A DNA stretch of 64,000 nucleotides from Bacillus sp. ISL-45. GTDB lineage: Bacteria > Bacillota > Bacilli > Bacillales > Cytobacillaceae. A model generated the notes under the pieces. The model was not told where the DNA came from and ran no database searches. It saw nothing but the letters and a program-made list of their open reading frames with translations. Where the stretch lies: NCBI RefSeq assembly GCF_018613195.1, contig NZ_JAGGQQ010000008.1, positions 124,001 through 188,000 on the forward strand, given 5' to 3'. Made by a program: the position numbers and the translations under genes. Below, in pieces: positions 62,747 through 64,000 of the stretch (its first letter is position 1; each line of letters opens with the position of its first letter).

Positions 62747-63685
62747 ATGAACAGAGAACCTGTTGTCATGCAAAACATCGAGATTAAGTCCATTCCCAAA
62801 AAACGCAAATGGGGAATGGGGCAGATTACACCATGGCTGTTTTTGCTTCCATCGATCCTAATATTGGGAACCTTCCTTGTATACCCAATTGTTGAAGCTT
62901 TCAAATGGAGTTTCCTGGACTATAAGATCATCGCTGGCACTGGCGAGTTTGTAGGACTTGAGAATTTCAAGGAAATTTTTACGGATAAATATTTCTGGAA
63001 TGCATTGATCAATACTCTTGTTTTCCTTGTGATTGTATTGCCGCTGAATGTATTCTTGCCGATGATCCTGGCTGTTCTTGTCAACCAGCAAATCAGAGGT
63101 GCCGGCACATTTCGGGTCCTTTATTATTTGCCGGTCATTACACCGATGGTCGTTGCGGCGTTGATGTGGAAAATGCTTTACTCACAAAATGGAATTATCG
63201 CTGACCTATTACTGAAGATAGGGTTATTCGATTCTCCGACCAACCTGCTGGTCCAATCCTCTACCGCCCTCGCAGCGGTATCTGCTATTACTGTCTGGAA
63301 AGGACTAGGCTATTATATGATCATATATTTAGCTGGTCTCCAGTCGATTCCGAAGGATGTTTATGAGTCAGCTGATATTGACGGGGCTTCGGTATGGCAG
63401 CAATTCACCAGAATCACCATCCCTATGCTAACCCCATCAATCACTCTGGTATCCGTCATGACAATCATTGCAGGTATGAAAGTGTTCGAAGAAATTGCCC
63501 TGACGACTGGCGGCGGACCTGCAGGAGCCACTACGACACTTGTCATGTATATTTACGCCAAATTCAACAGCCTGGATGTGAGTATCGCTTCAGCTGCTGG
63601 CCTAGTACTATTGTTGATGGCCATTGCTGCATCGCTCCTTCAAATGAAATTGACCAGTAAGCGGGAAGATGACTTGAGAGCATAA
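62747..63685 (+). CDS. sugar ABC transporter permease (MalF/UgpA type)
   Basis: 312 residues, six predicted membrane helices. Start MNREPVVMQNIEIKSI, first helix WLFLLPSILILGTFLVYPIV, then the binding-protein-dependent permease domain with the EAA loop ESADIDGASVWQQFTRITIP (about 208-227) that docks on the ATPase. SD AGGAGAGG is upstream. Pairs with the second permease encoded 19 bases downstream to form the channel for the substrate of the preceding lipoprotein. Confidence 0.92.
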   Translation: MNREPVVMQNIEIKSIPKKRKWGMGQITPWLFLLPSILILGTFLVYPIVEAFKWSFLDYKIIAGTGEFVGLENFKEIFTDKYFWNALINTLVFLVIVLPLNVFLPMILAVLVNQQIRGAGTFRVLYYLPVITPMVVAALMWKMLYSQNGIIADLLLKIGLFDSPTNLLVQSSTALAAVSAITVWKGLGYYMIIYLAGLQSIPKDVYESADIDGASVWQQFTRITIPMLTPSITLVSVMTIIAGMKVFEEIALTTGGGPAGATTTLVMYIYAKFNSLDVSIASAAGLVLLLMAIAASLLQMKLTSKREDDLRA

Positions 63686-63703
63686 CGATAGGGGAGAGCA
63701 AAT

Positions 63704-64000
63704 ATGAATTCTAAGCGTTTGAGACAAAAGATATGGCTTTATGCTTTGATGGTTTTTATTACAGTCCTGACAGTAGGGCCATTCCTTATCACATTGTTTA
63801 TGGCCATGAAATCTCCTGGTGAGGGGATTTATAGCAGCATGCTTCCGAAAGATCCGACAATCGAGAATTTTGTGACTTCGTTTGAAAAAGCAAACTTTGC
63901 CACGTACTTCCTGAATACCGCAATCGTAACAGGCCTTGCGATTCCATTGAACTTACTTTTTTGCAGTCTGGCGGCGTATCCGCTTGCAAGGATGGATTTC
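63704..64000 (+). CDS. second sugar ABC permease (MalG type), cut by window edge
   Basis: The first 99 codons are present and the frame is open to the end of the window. ATG 63704 has AGGGGAG 7 nt upstream. Start MNSKRLRQKIWLYALMVFIT, first helix VFITVLTVGPFLITLFMAMK, then LPKDPTIENFVTSFEKANF and NTAIVTGLAIPLNLLFCSLA, the usual beginning of MalG/UgpE-type permeases. The EAA loop lies outside the window. Confidence 0.92.
   Translation, partial: MNSKRLRQKIWLYALMVFITVLTVGPFLITLFMAMKSPGEGIYSSMLPKDPTIENFVTSFEKANFATYFLNTAIVTGLAIPLNLLFCSLAAYPLARMDF

Noticed and set aside
1-64000. CRISPR array, tRNA or rRNA genes, prophage or conjugative functions
   Set aside because: No regularly spaced repeats, cloverleaf-like sequences, integrases or phage structural genes were seen.

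Overview
The window looks like a chromosomal segment of a low-to-moderate GC, spore-former-type Firmicute, most likely a Bacillaceae member (Bacillus/Mesobacillus-like; inference from families, not a search). Evidence: S-layer homology (SLH) proteins together with the cell-wall pyruvyltransferase CsaB, AGGAGG-type ribosome binding sites, sigma-A promoters, CcpA-type cre sites, a Bacillus-type tyrosine kinase/PHP phosphatase pair, and a WapA-like RHS protein.

Region 1 (1-9.0 kb) is a wall-polymer locus. On the minus strand are a MurJ-type flippase (cut by the window edge), a GT4 glycosyltransferase and csaB. On the plus strand, from a divergent promoter, are a UDP-ManNAc-dehydrogenase-like enzyme, a WecG/TagA transferase, an O-antigen-ligase/polymerase-like membrane protein and a second GT4. 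These should make and pyruvylate the secondary wall polymer that SLH domains bind. Region 2 (9.1-22.5 kb) holds the proteins displayed on it: a probable major S-layer protein with a long structured leader, an SLH-anchored 5'-nucleotidase, a large secreted nuclease, another SLH protein, and an SGNH-type membrane protein.

Region 3 (18.6-36.3 kb) carries six copies of a near-perfect palindrome (GTGACAGGCACC core). Two copies flank a REP-associated (Y1/HUH) transposase. The copies sit at 3' ends of genes and in places supply stop codons. Between them lies a c-di-GMP-I riboswitch followed by a Shine-Dalgarno-sequestering stem, which leads into a 2812-residue RHS polymorphic toxin with an HNH/LHH-like tip. 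Behind it come a SUKH immunity gene and decayed toxin/immunity modules, including a frameshifted immunity gene, a deletion-bearing DUF6572-like gene and a minus-strand remnant of a neighbouring gene.

Region 4 (36.3-57.8 kb) is a complete exopolysaccharide/capsule operon. It runs: chain-length regulator, tyrosine kinase and PHP phosphatase; then a structured RNA that I assign to the EAR (epsC) antitermination element, followed at once by a strong terminator; then gtaB, priming sugar transferase, fcl, gmd, acetyltransferase, wzx, wzy, six glycosyltransferases or related enzymes, a second acetyltransferase, manC, ugd and phosphohexomutase. Two more intrinsic terminators inside the operon are candidates for EAR-dependent read-through. 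The genes supply GDP-L-fucose and UDP-glucuronate; the middle is visibly more AT-rich and looks acquired. Region 5 (57.8-64 kb) has a decayed stretch, then a CcpA-controlled carbohydrate locus: secreted GH10-like glycosidase, ABC sugar-binding lipoprotein and two permeases (the last cut by the window edge).
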